Shown: positions 21,151 through 35,578, counted from the first letter of the stretch. The stretch is DNA of 64,000 bases from Steinernema hermaphroditum (GCA_030435675.1 CM059621.1:15500001-15564000), one strand, 5' to 3'. The notes: generated by a model not told the origin, from the letters alone. Translations and numbers: made by a program.

Positions 21151-24100
21151 TCACACGAAGAAGACAGCGAGGAAAACGGTGAAGAACGCAGTGAGAACAC
21201 TAATTCCAACACCCTCAACACCCTTTTCCTTCACATCCGTGCAGTTATTCAGTCCGTAGGAAGACACCATATGGCCGAAGTAGTGGAGATGATCGTTCAC
21301 CTTAAAGCTCTCCCCAAAGCTGTTGCTGCAGTGCTCGTCTTCGTCGCTCCTCGTGCATATGATGTAGCTCGACCCGGGGCTCATGTCATTCTTGTACCAC
21401 ACTTCGGTGCCATGATGGTAAGCCCTTCGGAGCGCAGTCGGGTCACATCCATAGGGTCCCATGTCCAGGCAGGGAGGCAGATGAGGCACGACGTCGGCGT
21501 TGTGCACGATACGGTAGCTGTTGGGAACGAGACGGTTGTGGTTGTTGGCGAAGATGGAGTTTCCGACTCGGGGCTGGCCGAAGGTGACCAAGGAGACGAA
21601 GTGGGGAGGTCGGATGCCCAGTTTGACGGCTTTGACGGCAGAAAGGGAGGCCAAGGCGCCTCCGAGCGAGTAGCCCGTGAAGACTACGGTGTGGTGTTGG
21701 GTGGTGGGGTCGCGAAGGAAGTTCTCTGTGTACAGCCACGTCGAGGTGAGGGCGTTGTAGAAGTACTTATCGACGAGACCCATGCCGTACCAGTCGACAT
21801 CGGCTTCCAGAGACTCGCTCGTTTCTACGTCCAGCTGCTTCTCTCAAATTTAAATGTATTTACTACCACAATAAACAGCGCCGCTTACTGTCAATGGTTC
21901 CTCGAAAGGCTATGATCAACTTCTTTTGCACATGTGAAACCATGTAGTACATGGCGCAAGTGTTGCCTTCGGAGTCGCAGGTGACTTCCTGAAACATTTT
22001 AATTCAAAGATATACAAAAAGGCATTCAAAAATTGTTGCAATATGCTTAGCATTTAAATCGATAAACAGCCGAAATTTGAAATCGGACCTTGGAATGAAC
22101 GCATCATAGCCCTGCGATGAAGCAGGCTCCTTGACTACCCAGCTGCCAACCCAGATCATAGATGCTAAGCCTTGTGAAACTATTTTTTAGCTGACTCAAA
22201 ACCAAAACTCAAAACTTTAACCCGTTTATGACCTTGAATAACATAAATAGACTTCCAGAAAACCGTTTGACTTTAGAGGAAGCAGCTTTTGGAGATTTTC
22301 AGGTGTCATCGACCTTCGAAGACTGGTCAGTCAGTGAAGCCATGGAGAAGAACCTCTCACGTCCGGCATCGACAATGTTTCAAGGCCGAGTTTTGCAAAG
22401 TTTTGTCAAAACCGCAAAACTCAAAACCCAAAAATTGCGCAGCTCTGCTTGTGATCTATAAGTAATGCTCTTGGTGAACCATCCCATCTTTATAATTTAC
22501 GACCTACCACCTTGATATTCAAAACATGGAAGATTAAAAGGGATTCCTGAAGACGATCGCGTGTATGGCGACAGCTCAGATTCTGGGTGAACCCATCGCC
22601 GTGTTTCTTACTGATCAGAGTAAGATATCAAGAATATTGATAAAATCTGAGAAGGTGCACTTGGTTGGAGAACTGGATGTCTTTTCCACCAAGGTAAAGC
22701 AAATTCGCGGCGAAGTACATGCGAAATGGGTGCACAGTTGAAGTCGTTTCGTATGATAATGCTCGGTACAGAGGTGAAGATGCCAAAAATATTGATAACA
22801 TCTTCGAATTTGATTGGATAAACTCTCCCATCAAATTTATTCCAGATTCAAGCGAGGCATCAAAACCAACCAACTAAAGACAGCTCTGGTAATGTTGACC
22901 AACAATTAGCTGTTTCAGTTCGGTTCTTGTTCACCTATGCAGAATGCAAGAAAGAGACGCTTAGTAACGTTTAGACCGATGATCGAGGGTATTACGGTAC
23001 CGCGTATTATTGGGTTGACGGCAATTTCTTTGGCTTTTTATACTGTTTAGTCTTGTTGACATATATGTGTATGCCTGTGTATCACATCAATGGACACATA
23101 GTTGGAGACGTCTATGTTGCATCGATCTGCAGCTTATATGGGCGCCGCGGGGAAGGCGAGCGGCAGTAAAGGGCCTCTTGGTCATCCTGTTCGTATTGGT
23201 TGTTGCTGATTGTTTGAAGGTTTGGCAGCTACTTGCCAAAGAGGGTCTCGGATCATCCCGTAGAATGTTGAATTTGTTACCGACTATTAGAAGTACAGCA
23301 TCGTTACAAAAATTATAAGCGTGGTGATCGGTAAATTGCATTTTTTTGCACTGCTAGTCTTGTAGACGAGCTCAGTAGGAACAAAAATCCCTGTTAATTA
23401 TGATGCAATGTTCCATCGATTGCGACCATTTGAGTCAAAGAACACATAGTACAATGAAGTGTTTTCTATCCAAAGAATGTTATGTGTCCTTCGCTGATCT
23501 AAGAAGATTTGAATGACATGTAATTTCAGCGGAAACCAAAAGCAGGTTCCTACAGGCCCACAAAAATAAATTGCTTTTTAAGGGATATCGATTACAATCA
23601 AACAAATAAAAATACGAGGGTATGCACAACAAACCACAGTTCTCAAAAGCCTTCCAAATCCAACTCTAAACAACAAGGAAAAACAAAAGATTCAAAAGTA
23701 AAAGAAACTCGGCGGTCTGCTGCACCGCACTATCGCATTCCTTCAGTAATCATCAGCCGCTCTTCATTGCTTTGATGTGTGCGCACGCTGATGGAGCGCC
23801 TGTCTTCTAATCCAACATCATCGTTTTTCCCTACCGAAGAACAGTGACAGCCCAAACAGTGAAATCTTTGCAAAAATCAATTATGTTCTTATCCTCAAGC
23901 ACGACACGTATTATTAATAATAAACCACAGTGGACAGATTATACTTTCCAAAAAGCCCTGACTTTAATTGACCAGCTCTCACAAAACAAGGAGAACACAA
24001 TGATTTTTTGGCTGGATGCTCGGGCAAAAGAGACAGTCGTTTCTACCGACAAAAATCATGGTTATGGTTTGCTGAAGAAAATCTTTTCTTTCTGTCAGTG

Positions 24101-26138
24101 GCGATCGTCTACTCGCTCTCTCTCAGATTGGTCGAATGGGACGAGAGAATTGTAACAAAAAACGCCTTTGAAGTACATCATGGAATTGATTTTACAGCTG
24201 CTGTGTGACTCATTACCGTGACACCACCATCACAAAAATGCATACTTTCTAGCTATGTAGCTATGGATACAATTACAAAGCAAATACGGTCCATGCAGTC
24301 TAAAAACCCGATATAAAAAAACCCATGAAATCGATTTTGCAACACCTGCCCACCAGCGCCATACCCCAAATATAAAAGCTAGTCGTAGAATTCCAGACCT
24401 GTGCATCTGAAGTATTGGGTTGAGGCATTGAAAATGGCGGATGATTTAAGTAGCAGTTTCTTAACATGCATGCATCTCTATCATTCCCGGTATTGACTAT
24501 TTGACTGAACAACTGCGCTCCATTTCTCGGATGAAAGCCGGATCCCTGGTTCATAAAACAGAAGGGGTTTGGGGTCTAAAATGTCTTGGTCCAATTTTCC
24601 ACCTCTTTGTCCTATTCGAAGTAGTTTCCTCTGATATCGTCATTTGCAGACGAATACATATGACAATAAGATAGGCTTAAGAGAATGCTATATGAACATT
24701 CAAGCTTGTATCGCTCAGCTCAAAGTGCAGAGCCATTTTGGAGGTCAACTTGAAAATGTGAGATCTCGGGCAGTTGTACTTTTTGAGAATCCAAGGGTCA
24801 TTTTTTCCACTTTTGGCCTTTGTTTCCTTAAAGTTGAAATGAGCTCATGGAGTCGCTATGTGGGCATGGTAGTTGTAAGTGGTAGCTTAGATGCTTACAG
24901 CATCCGCCATTTTCCATGCCTCAACCCAATATTATTTTCCGAAGACGAACCGCAGCATTATGCGGTTAACAGTGTTAAACAGCTTATTATTGCAAGTATT
25001 CCGTGAAGCCCGAGAAGACCGCATGGACATTATTGGCTGCCTTTTCACTGCCTTTTTGATTACCCAAAAATTGTGTGTTAATTGTCAGAGTGAAGTTAAG
25101 CCAGTACGTCAGTATTATTAGCGAATTTAAAAAAGCCACACCTTCAAAGACCAAAAATATAATGGACCCGTACTTGGAATATGCGAGGCTGTGCGACAGT
25201 TTAACTGCCGTGAAGTTAGTTATGTTAATGCGACGTAAAAACACCCAAAGAAAGAGTACAGGCTCGCTTTGCTCGTTCGCCCGCAGCCACAGGCGAACCG
25301 TGTCGGGACCCTCCAGCCGCCCCTCCGACTTCGATTTCATCAACGCTCATCCAAATTTTGAACTTGTTTGGTTGATTTCTCGAGAGCTAACGTGATATTC
25401 AAAAATCCGACGCGACCACGGTGTACAGAATTTGTTCAGCTTTCGAATGATACCAAAACATTCCTTCAAAACCTGAAGAGTTATTAACCGCCGCAACTTT
25501 TATCCTTTTCTGTTAATTTTTTGAATCGCACATTCTCAAAATTTTCTGCGCTTCCAAATGATACCAAAATGATAGCACACGTCCGCAAGATTTATATCGA
25601 ATTTTTATGCATAAAAAAACACAAAATCGGGCCCATTTCGGATTCTTGACATGATTTCGGCCCGAAATTTCAAATTCTTAAAGTGATTACACTCGGTACA
25701 AAGGACACTCGGTACAAAATTTCAGCCCAAATGCACCACACCACAAAAACCTACAGCCCCTCAAAGCGGGACAGATATTTTTCACCTCCAAAAATATACA
25801 TATTTGTCTGTCGGATTAAACAGATTCTGTACATCTGCTTTCTAACGATCAATGGAAGTGCAAAAATATTCCAAATCTTCGCCAAATCAAATATACAACG
25901 AACCTTATAGCCCCAGACCTTCCACTGATCGTTCTTGTCCATCAGTTTCTGAACGCACACTTCCGGGTGAGGATTGTAGGCGGCGGCCGATAGCTTCAGA
26001 AGTAGTCGCGCATACTGCAAACGAAAGGTGACGAAACTTCTATCAGAGATATACCTCATCACTGTATTCATTTTCGTCCAAATACGCTCTGATTCCAGTA
26101 ATTAACAGGTAACCGAGCACTAAAAATATGGTCCTCAT
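21151..26138 (-). CDS. Secreted class-3 lipase (lipase 1)
   Basis: Four exons on the minus strand: 26138-26055, 26014-25904, 21988-21889 and 21842-21151 (stop). Introns are 40, 3915 and 46 nt with matching phases, giving 328 residues. The start is set by a signal peptide (MRTIFLVLGYLLITGIRA) immediately after a TTTGCAG acceptor, which could be a trans-splice site. The N-terminal lipase region follows (YARLLLKLSAAAYNPHPEVC), then the oxyanion-side strand IIAFRGT near residue 90, the nucleophile elbow GYSLGG with Ser157, Asp215 in HNADVVPH and His283 in NDHLHYFGH, so the triad is complete. A hydrophobic C-terminal tail (GVGISVLTAFFTVFLAVFFV) suggests a GPI or membrane anchor. Triacylglycerol or other ester hydrolysis outside the cell is inferred from the family. 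The large intron holds the MITE at 24415-24929. It is paralogous to lipase 2 at 51903. Confidence 0.88.
24415..24929. mobile_element. Tc1/mariner-type MITE, TTGGGTTG family, copy 1 (TA target)
   Basis: It begins TTGGGTTGAGGCATTGAAAA and ends with the inverted TTTCCATGCCTCAACCCAA, flanked by TA on both sides. The 515-bp interior shares GAGCCATTTTGGAGGTCAAC and GAGCTCATGGAGTCGC with the 897- and 914-bp copies but lacks their distal part. There is no transposase. A related unoccupied site at about 33170-33195 reads straight through one TA, which supports true insertion. It sits in the large intron of lipase 1. Confidence 0.92.
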
Positions 26139-26390
26139 CTGCAAAGGAACATCACTAGCACTTCCTAAATTGTATTTCCTATCAATACCTGTGAAGCAGC
26201 CGAGAAGGTGTGGGCAGAAGGACAAAGTGGCGTCGTTGTCGATCGCCGGCACCTTCTTGTTTGCTCTCTTCGTCATCGGGGCGCTGATAAGGTAGTCGGA
26301 ATGGTCCCGAACACATTACGTGTGTCGCAGGCCTGTGATCCGATTACGAGCGCTCCGTCGTAAAATTAACTGTTTTTTTGCTAAAAGGAG
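26139..26390 (-). other. Upstream region of lipase 1 with exon-like codon pattern
   Basis: Directly upstream of the lipase ATG, minus-strand DNA from about 26360 to 26188 is GC-rich and open in more than one frame (for example RDHSDYLISAPMTKRANKKV, and SQACDTRNVFGTIPTTLSAP). It ends at a GT that pairs with the TTTGCAG before the lipase ATG (50-nt intron). It could be a 5' exon, the tail of an upstream gene in an operon, or chance. I did not include it in the lipase because the signal peptide starts after it. Confidence 0.3.
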
Positions 26391-26625
26391 CGAACCGATG
26401 TTCGTTTATGTGTAAATGCATATTGCGGAGGCTGTTCTGTGCCTTCGTGACTTCCACATTCAAGAAAGCGTTGCTGGTACCGGTGTTCGAGCTTGACATT
26501 CCAGTAGGCTGTGGCAATGCGGGCGCATTTTCGGAAAGACAAAAATCATATTACCAAAGCTACCAGAATTCGTCAAATCGGTGAAGCATTTTGTGAATAA
26601 AAAAACCCATTGGGTTGAAAATGTA

Positions 26626-27522
26626 TTGGGTTGGGGCGCTGAAAATGGGACACTTTTGTAATGGTTGTTTATTGTTCGTAGTTTCAACCATTTCACCCAA
26701 AGCATTTAGCATTCGTGCGAGCAACTGCAGTCCACTTCTCGGGCAGGAGCAGGATGCCGCGTTCGAAGAAAATTTGGAGTCGGGTTTGGAGTCAAAAAAT
26801 TCTTTGGTCCTGTTTTCGACCTCTTTGTCTTATTCTGAATGGCTTACTGTCGTCACCTGTGGATGAGCACAGATATGGATAAGATCGAGCTATGAGGGCG
26901 CTATATAAACAACAAAAAAGGAATATCTCTGCTTAAAATGGAGAGCCATTCTGGGGGCCAACTTGAAAATGTGAGGGCTCAGGCGCCATTGTTGAAGTAT
27001 GACTTTTTTCACATTTCGCCTGTATTTCCTTAAAATAGAAGTGAGCTCGTGGAGTCACAATGTGGGCATAGTAGCTATGTGTGTCATCCACATGCTGTAC
27101 GTCCCTATTGTTTGTTATGATACTTAACTATCTGGAACCATTGAGTTTAACGGAAAATGGTGATCCGAAACGGCCATCTTTTTGAGATTAGCTCATGTTA
27201 CGGTATATGACCAACACAGCGATACACAGATTAAACCCAACGATGTACGTGACAGAAGACAGTCATCGTCCATCACACAATTAATACCATAGGAAGCCCG
27301 TACATCACTTCGTATTTCGTCATCTGGAGGCGCCAAAAAAATGACCATCGAGACATAATAGACCTCCAACATGAAGAGGTATGCAATGGATAAGCAGATA
27401 ATCATAGTGCAGGGTGACAGTTCACTATACTCAACAATGCGCTAATCTGTTTTGCCCCAACTGTAAACATGACGAAAACAGAAATGTTTATCAAGTGTCC
27501 CATTTTCAATGCCCCAACCCAA
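26626..27522. mobile_element. TTGGGTTG-family MITE, copy 2, with membrane-helix-like frame
   Basis: The termini TTGGGTTGGGGCGCTGAAAA and inverted CAATGCCCCAACCCAA are flanked by TA (26624-26625 and 27523-27524). The 897-bp interior has no transposase. On the minus strand, 27405-27193 keeps a frame with TMIICLSIAYLFMLEVYYVS followed by MVIFLA. The corresponding region of copy 3 reads TMIGGLYIASFLMLEVYFIF and the old copy at 16.7 kb reads similarly, so the frame is shared. Further on, another frame reads YIVGFNLCIAVLVIYRNMS, reminiscent of a serpentine receptor helix. Confidence 0.88.
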
Positions 27523-27799
27523 TATGTTTTGTCGCAGTCGGTGGGCAGCCGCGCATCCGCTCGGTCTCTCCAACCTCTCCCTCCCCCTCTTGATGCCATG
27601 TTCATATACTCATATCAAAATCATATAAAAGACTATCTAAGAATACAATCCCAGGGTACCTTGGACACGAAAAGTGGAACTGCTTCCGGGTTGCATAGTC
27701 TGAAAGGAGAGCGTAAAATTAAGATTCTCAAAAGATTTATTTGGCAAATCTATCCAGCGCAGAATATGCCTCTCGACAAAAATTAACCACTGCTAAAAG

Positions 27800-28170
27800 T
27801 CGGGTCGAAGCTGGCCTCCAAAAATTCGCACGAAAGTTGTTCATATCATTTAATACCTTTTATAAAATGTACAAGATGTGGACGACAAGATGTGAACATA
27901 AAGCATTCGGCATGCATGAAGTGGTGTGCATGAAAAACGAACAATGGATGAAATACGAAAACAGTTGACAACTTCAAAAATAATGTAAGCATTTTTCCAG
28001 TTCATTATCTTGAGTATGAAGGTTGTCTCAAAAGCTGAGCAATATCACATGAGTACTATCAGAACTTAACAAATCCTGCGGTGAAGCATTTTTGTATAAA
28101 AAAAACTATTGAAATGTTTGTGTGTTTTGGTATAGTGTCGATTTCCGGTCTCAAGATATCACCAGGCTGC
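27800..28170. other. Intergenic, no gene seen
   Basis: AT-rich spacer between the MITE and the dead transposase. I see no exon, and no left terminal repeat for the transposase copy. Confidence 0.35.
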
Positions 28171-28174
28171 TCGA

Positions 28175-28710
28175 ATGAAGCATAGGATAGGAGCAGTGCA
28201 GTCCAAAGAGTCGAAATCGGTTGTCAAAACCTACTTTGCAGTTTATGGTCGCAAAAGGAGAGCGCAAAATTAAAATTGCAAGAACTCCACAAGTCCGAGA
28301 GGCCGTTCGGAAGATGATCAAGCGCAATCCCGACCGATCCATCATGAAGCTGGCCAAGAAGTACAAAATCGGCTACGCATCGATGCACAAGCTTGTCACC
28401 GAGGATCTCCATCTCAAGAGCTACAAAATAAGCCGCGGACACCTGCTAACCGATGCGAAAAAGGCCGAACGTCTTCAGAAGTGCAAGAAGCTGAGAGCCG
28501 AGAGCCGCGGGTCCGAACTCGCCGGATTTAAACCCGATGGACTACGCGATTTGGTCCATTCTGGAGGAAAAGGCCTGCCGAAGAAGACACGCCACAGTGG
28601 ACGACCTGAAGCGCGATCTCCGGGCCGCTTGGGAAGAAATCAGCGTGGAAACACCCGCGGCGATCGTTGAAAATTTCAAGAAGCGAGTGAAGGCCTTCTA
28701 TCGACGCTAG
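28175..28710 (+). pseudogene. Tc1/mariner-superfamily transposase, internally deleted and frameshifted
   Basis: The N-terminal helix-turn-helix part is recognisable (ARTPQVREAVRKMIKRNP, LAKKYKIGYASMHKLVTEDL). It opens as MKHRIGAVQSKESKSVVKTY in one frame and shifts to another frame near 28240. After about 28505 the sequence jumps to the C-terminal part in a further frame (SPDLNPMDYAIWSILEEKAC through KKRVKAFYRR, stop at 28708). The central catalytic region between these is missing, so the copy cannot encode an active transposase. The right flank ends with a CCGATAACCCTGTA-like sequence, possibly the old terminal repeat; no left partner was found. Confidence 0.88.
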
Positions 28711-29317
28711 AGGAGGGAATTTTGAATGAAATTCACGTTTTATGTGTAATTCAGCGTGCTGAATAACGTAGTATTGTTCGTTTTTAGAATTAAAATGGTT
28801 TTGTTTGAGAAAAATTGTGTTTTTCATGTTGCAGAACTTTCCGATAACCCTGTAGTTTAGTTTCTGTCACCCTCACCGCCACCCGATCACACGCACAGCC
28901 AAAGCAAAGATACCCGTGTCTGCGGCGCTAACCGACCCGGAGTTCCACCAGTACGCATCTTCGGGAATCAGCCTCTCCGTCGCTTGGAAGTCCGCACATT
29001 TTTTTTTGTGCCATAATAAGTATTCGTCACGGCGAAATGCCGCTGATTAGAGCGATAAAACAGGAAAACGGCAGTTCTACTTGTTATTAAAGAGCAGTGC
29101 TAAAATAATAATGGAGCTATAAAGCGGAATCTATGCAGATTATCCAAAGATCACTCAAAGACGCTCCAAAAAATTGTGCATCACGAAAATTGTGAAGAGC
29201 ATTTATTTATTTACTTACTTCATATTTAGTTATTTCTGAAAAAGCTGAAAATATTGTAAATTTGACACTATTCTTTGTGGCTCCAATTGGTCTTGACACA
29301 AAACACAAAAATAAAAT

Positions 29318-29766
29318 GTGCGTCACTGTCACATACCGCATAGAAGAGTCGGTAACCCTATCTTTTGCAGCGTTTGTGGTAAGATAGGATCAACTTGGAA
29401 TCATAAAGCTCGAAGGGTCAGCAATGAGTACGCTGAGCTCCTGTTTGCTTATTGTGTGGAAAACAGTATACTTTCGGGCCAAGAAGCCATCTTTCCGAAA
29501 CAGAGACTAGTTTTGAGTTCGCTCGTGTGCCCCAAACGCCCCAAGAAGGAGAAGCTGTTCTTATTTTTCGTCACATAACTCGTACCTTGCAGACAAAAAT
29601 CCGAAAAAATCCTAATCTTTCGAATCTAGAGACTGACTCTGAAGTCGGTCCAAGTGCTTCAAAAGCCACTATAAGGAACAGGCTTTTTAAATTACCGTCG
29701 CAGAACCAAAACCACAGAATCCGTCACATGGCCGAACCAAAAATTCGAAAGAATCCTAATAATTAA
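29318..29766 (+). CDS. Possible small gene or decayed gene, zinc-finger-like start
   Basis: The plus strand reads NPIFCSVCGKIGSTWNHKAR and then EYAELLFAYCVENSI in one frame (to about 29480), and in a second frame EGEAVLIFRHITRTLQTKIR through KIRKNPNN with a stop at 29764-29766. The two frames could be joined by a frameshift or a missed intron. The CxxC and following His are compatible with a small metal-binding domain, but the family was not recognised. A putative donor (GTAAGA) interrupts the CVCGK codons, so the structure is doubtful. Confidence 0.3.
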
Positions 29767-29857
29767 AATCTACCCATGCGTATTTACAGAAAAATTATGC
29801 AAGGCAAAGCGAATCGCCGATTTATTCGATCTCTTAAGTAATTCAACAAACAGCATC

Positions 29858-30409
29858 TCACATTAGGAGACGAGCCAGCTCCTCCATTAACAGGACACCT
29901 TCTGCTTTTCCGTCAGCTACCTTCTTCATCAACTGCGCGATTTCCTCACGCGCCTTAGCCAATTCGAGATTCTTGTGAATTAGAGATTCGAGCACCGCTT
30001 CGCACTTCTCGCTCGTGCACTTTTCTGTCATATTTCGTCGAAGGTTTTCCACGTCCCTGAGTAATTCGGCGTTCTTTCTTTCCAGGTCCGAATTCCGCGC
30101 GCCCGATTCGATCAGCTTCTGACGCAAAGACGCGTTTTCGTCCTTCAACATCAAGAGCTGATCCTCATTCTTGGCGCCTTTCTTCTTGCGGTAGTCCTCA
30201 GCGAAGAAGCTAACCTCTTTTCGGAAGGTTTTCTGCTCCTTGAGGATGCCAATGAGTCCGAACTTCTCGTAGTCGGTGAGCATCGCCGCAAACATCGTCA
30301 TGTCGGAGAGGGCCACGCGTTTCCGCCCAGCATCGTTCCCGCGAAGGACGGCCGTCCAGTGCTGAAGAAGTTGCTCGGAAAAGGGCATGATGCGAGAGAT
30401 TCTCCACAA
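29858..30409 (-). CDS. Coiled-coil / leucine-zipper-like protein, single exon
   Basis: An uninterrupted 183-codon frame. The start could be the first ATG (30409) or the second (30388, MPFSEQLLQHWTAVLRG). From about residue 85 it is strongly heptad-patterned (LLMLKDENASLRQKLIES, LERKNAELLRDVENLRRN), and the last 45 residues again carry Leu/Ile every seventh position. The N-terminal third is globular (MTMFAAMLTDYEKFGLIGIL). An AATAAA signal lies on the minus strand at 29821-29826, 32 nt past the stop, which supports a real 3' end. No basic DNA-binding region is seen, so a bZIP factor is unlikely. Function unknown. Confidence 0.7.
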   Translation of the reverse strand: MWRISRIMPFSEQLLQHWTAVLRGNDAGRKRVALSDMTMFAAMLTDYEKFGLIGILKEQKTFRKEVSFFAEDYRKKKGAKNEDQLLMLKDENASLRQKLIESGARNSDLERKNAELLRDVENLRRNMTEKCTSEKCEAVLESLIHKNLELAKAREEIAQLMKKVADGKAEGVLLMEELARLLM

Positions 30410-30589
30410 TTCTGAGCTCCGGTAGATGGAACATCTTGCTATATAGCAAAGGAATGTGTCAAATTTAGCACTGCATTGCGTGGCGGCTATTCACACTTCC
30501 ACACAGACACAGCACCGCATTGATACGAATATGCTAAGTCACGGAGTACAGTTCTTCGACAAATTGATCAAAAATTGATATTTTGAAAA

Positions 30590-31680
30590 AGTAAAAGCGC
30601 TTTTTGTAGTTGTACTAAAAATCGGATATCCATCACTGCAAAAATTAATCCTTTTAACACTAACGAAAGAATCCATGAATCAGTGAAAATGTTTGTTGTA
30701 ATGAAAATGTTTGTTGTACTACACAAAAACACTGTGAATTGAGGGCGTTTCTCGCACAAAAATAGCGTTGAAAGAATCCACGAAGCAGGGATGGAAATTG
30801 GTAAAAATATCAAAACAATTGAAGTAGATATCGGCGTTGTAGCGAATCTTCGGCGTGGCGTTCATTTCGACCTGGATCTCAAATGTTCCATATGTTTTTT
30901 TTTCATTTTTCTCCATGATGCAAATGCAGAACGATTCTACTGCCTTGTAGATTTCAGCAACCACACGTGTGTAGACCGAATTTGCGATTACTCTAAGGCT
31001 CAATGAAATGTTCAGATTCACTGTTACGTAAACTAACTCTATTTTGACGGAGCATGGAAATGTAACTGTTTATTAAAAGATTTATACCAGCTACTTATCG
31101 GCTACGGTTCCATTTATTCAGCGCTTCAGCTATTTACGAAAAACGTTAGAGCCATTCATAGCCATTAGTACAAATATACCAAGTCACGGAGGATCCTTTT
31201 GTGTAATTGGTTCAAAATTCTCAAAAGAGTCAAAAGAGCATAAATCATCCGTTTCAGCGGCGGAGCGAAGGGTGAAGCACGTAGAATGCCTGCGTTCTGA
31301 AAGCGTTATGGGACACATACAGTATCTCACCCTACTTTAAAACCACCCTCATTCCTCAGAGGGGGGCTTTGATGTCGTAGGTCATGTGGCAAAAATTTTC
31401 TGTTTGGAAGCAGATATCTCGACAACATAGCGGTCGCTTTGATCACCAAAATTCCATATGCTTGATGTTCTATCACGCAACAAACACTATCATAGAGATT
31501 TTTGCACGTGAAAGTACTCTTCCCCATAATGCAAATACAGAACGATCTCCTAAATTTCGAGGACCACACGCATGTGGAACGAATGTGCGATCTTTGTATT
31601 AAAGCAAGTATAGATTTATATTTACAGAAAAGAACCAGTATGAGAATTTGGGTTGACAGCGGTGGATAGTGGCTTAAATG
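30590..31680. repeat. Intergenic repeat pair between the coiled-coil and HP1 genes
   Basis: 30890-31005 and 31500-31610 are related. Both have CATGATGCAAATGCAGAACG (or CATAATGCAAATACAGAACG), then AATTTCGAGGACCACACG or ATTTCAGCAACCACACG, and a CGAATNTGCGAT block. 31340-31400 contains a GC-rich AAAGCCCCCCTCTGAGGAAT-type block on the minus strand. Frames are not conserved across the pair, so I treat these as transposon remnants. Confidence 0.5.
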
Positions 31681-31689
31681 CAGAGGCAC

Positions 31690-34300
<2,611 letters not shown>

Positions 34301-34317
34301 AGCAGTCGTAGCAGGTG

Positions 34318-34605
34318 TTCAGCAGTCTTTACACGACTTTATTTCAAGAATCAAAAAGTAGACAACAGAGGATGTCTCGCTGCTACCGGCTCGTACTCGT
34401 ACGTTGCGCATTCGGACTCACTCGAGTCGCGGTGACGAGCGGTCAGTCCCGCATTCGCTCTCATAGTCGGTCAGACGGCGAACCCCGTGGCAGCTGTGAG
34501 TGTTCCGGCTTCCAGAGGGAATTGCGAAACCCGGAAGCCGTAGTCTCACCACCACTGACAACAAGATGTCCAACACCAGCAACCCGGCAGCGCAAAAAGT
34601 GTTCC
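34318..34605. repeat. Multicopy sequence R1, copy 3, rearranged
   Basis: The left part (ACGACTTTATTTCAAGAATC, AACAGAGGATGTCTCGCTGC) is the R1 tail in minus sense. The right part from about 34425 (GAGTCGCGGTGACGAGCGGT to CACTGACAACAAGATGTCCA) is the R1 head in plus sense. Head and tail therefore face each other, unlike copies 2 and 4, so one part has been inverted or two truncated copies abut. Confidence 0.6.
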
Positions 34606-34609
34606 GGGA

Positions 34610-35578
34610 TTACAATCAAAAATAACGACCAAACAATGTACCAAACAACTTCAACGCATGTGTGCACCAGTCCAACCAAAACGAATATTGAAATATAGCC
34701 TTAAAAAGTGTTCGGCAAATTTTCTTACAAAGTGCCACAAACTGCAGCTGGTATCCTAATTCTTACCGAATGATTCGAAGCGACTAGATTGACAAAAAAG
34801 CAAAAATTAATAAACGAAGGAATTCACAATATGCACAATACGTCGACTGTATCCCACCAACTAATCGCATAGCGATTCGAGTTCAAGTGAGCTTTACTAG
34901 TCGCTTTACTTCACTAGCTTCAGTCAATCGATTTTCTGAAGCAATCACTTTTTCAGCAACGTCTTCCTTGGAAATAAATTGAAAATAAAAACGAAAATGA
35001 CTCGCTGGAAATGTTCCAAACATATCGGTTTGAGATGGATCTATCCAAAAATCTCCTGATCTCCTTTCGCCATGTGTTTGAAATACGACGTCCTACCACG
35101 AACGTAGGGATCCCATTGTGGCGGGGAATATGGACGCTACCGTAATCATCAGGGTATTCTTGGTGGGACCGTATCCATAAATCGTATCGCTGGGGGATTT
35201 GCTCGCTACAGTCTCAACAGTCAACAGTCAAAACTCAACACATTTACTTGTAGAGAATCTAAATCAGCAACAGAGAGAGATAATGAATAAATCTGATGTA
35301 AGCTTTTGCTTAGCCTCTCCAAGGTCCTGTAGTAGTGGTGGCGTCGGCAAACCCTGGCTTGAGCTTTCTGGGAGATAACTCTTTTAACGGAATATATGCG
35401 ACGGTTTCCTTTTTATTCGCACGAATCGCACCCAACAGGGCACAACCTTCCTCCAGACTGACCGCAGCCCTCTCGCTTCTGTTTGTCTACGCTTGCTGTC
35501 TATCTCAATGGAATATTCTGGGAACGACGTTGCAGGACGGTTCCAGACAGACCAGATTTCATTTATGGAATCGATTCG
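34610..35578. other. Upstream region of the kinase gene
   Basis: AT-rich intergenic DNA. A plus-strand frame continues upstream of the chosen kinase ATG as far as 35483, and a TTGCAG at about 35530 and a TTCCAG at about 35545 could serve as splice or trans-splice acceptors. No other exon is supported. Confidence 0.4.

Noticed and set aside
21271..21915. 214-codon plus-strand open frame
   Set aside because: It is the antisense shadow of lipase 1, whose motifs, triad and splice sites are clear.
22228..22461. 77-codon plus-strand frame in the lipase 1 intron
   Set aside because: Starts in AT-rich intronic DNA, no homology recognised, no splice or polyadenylation support.
23067..23341. Overlapping plus and minus frames of about 84 codons
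   Set aside because: Both strands are open over the same DNA and neither shows a domain or splice partner.
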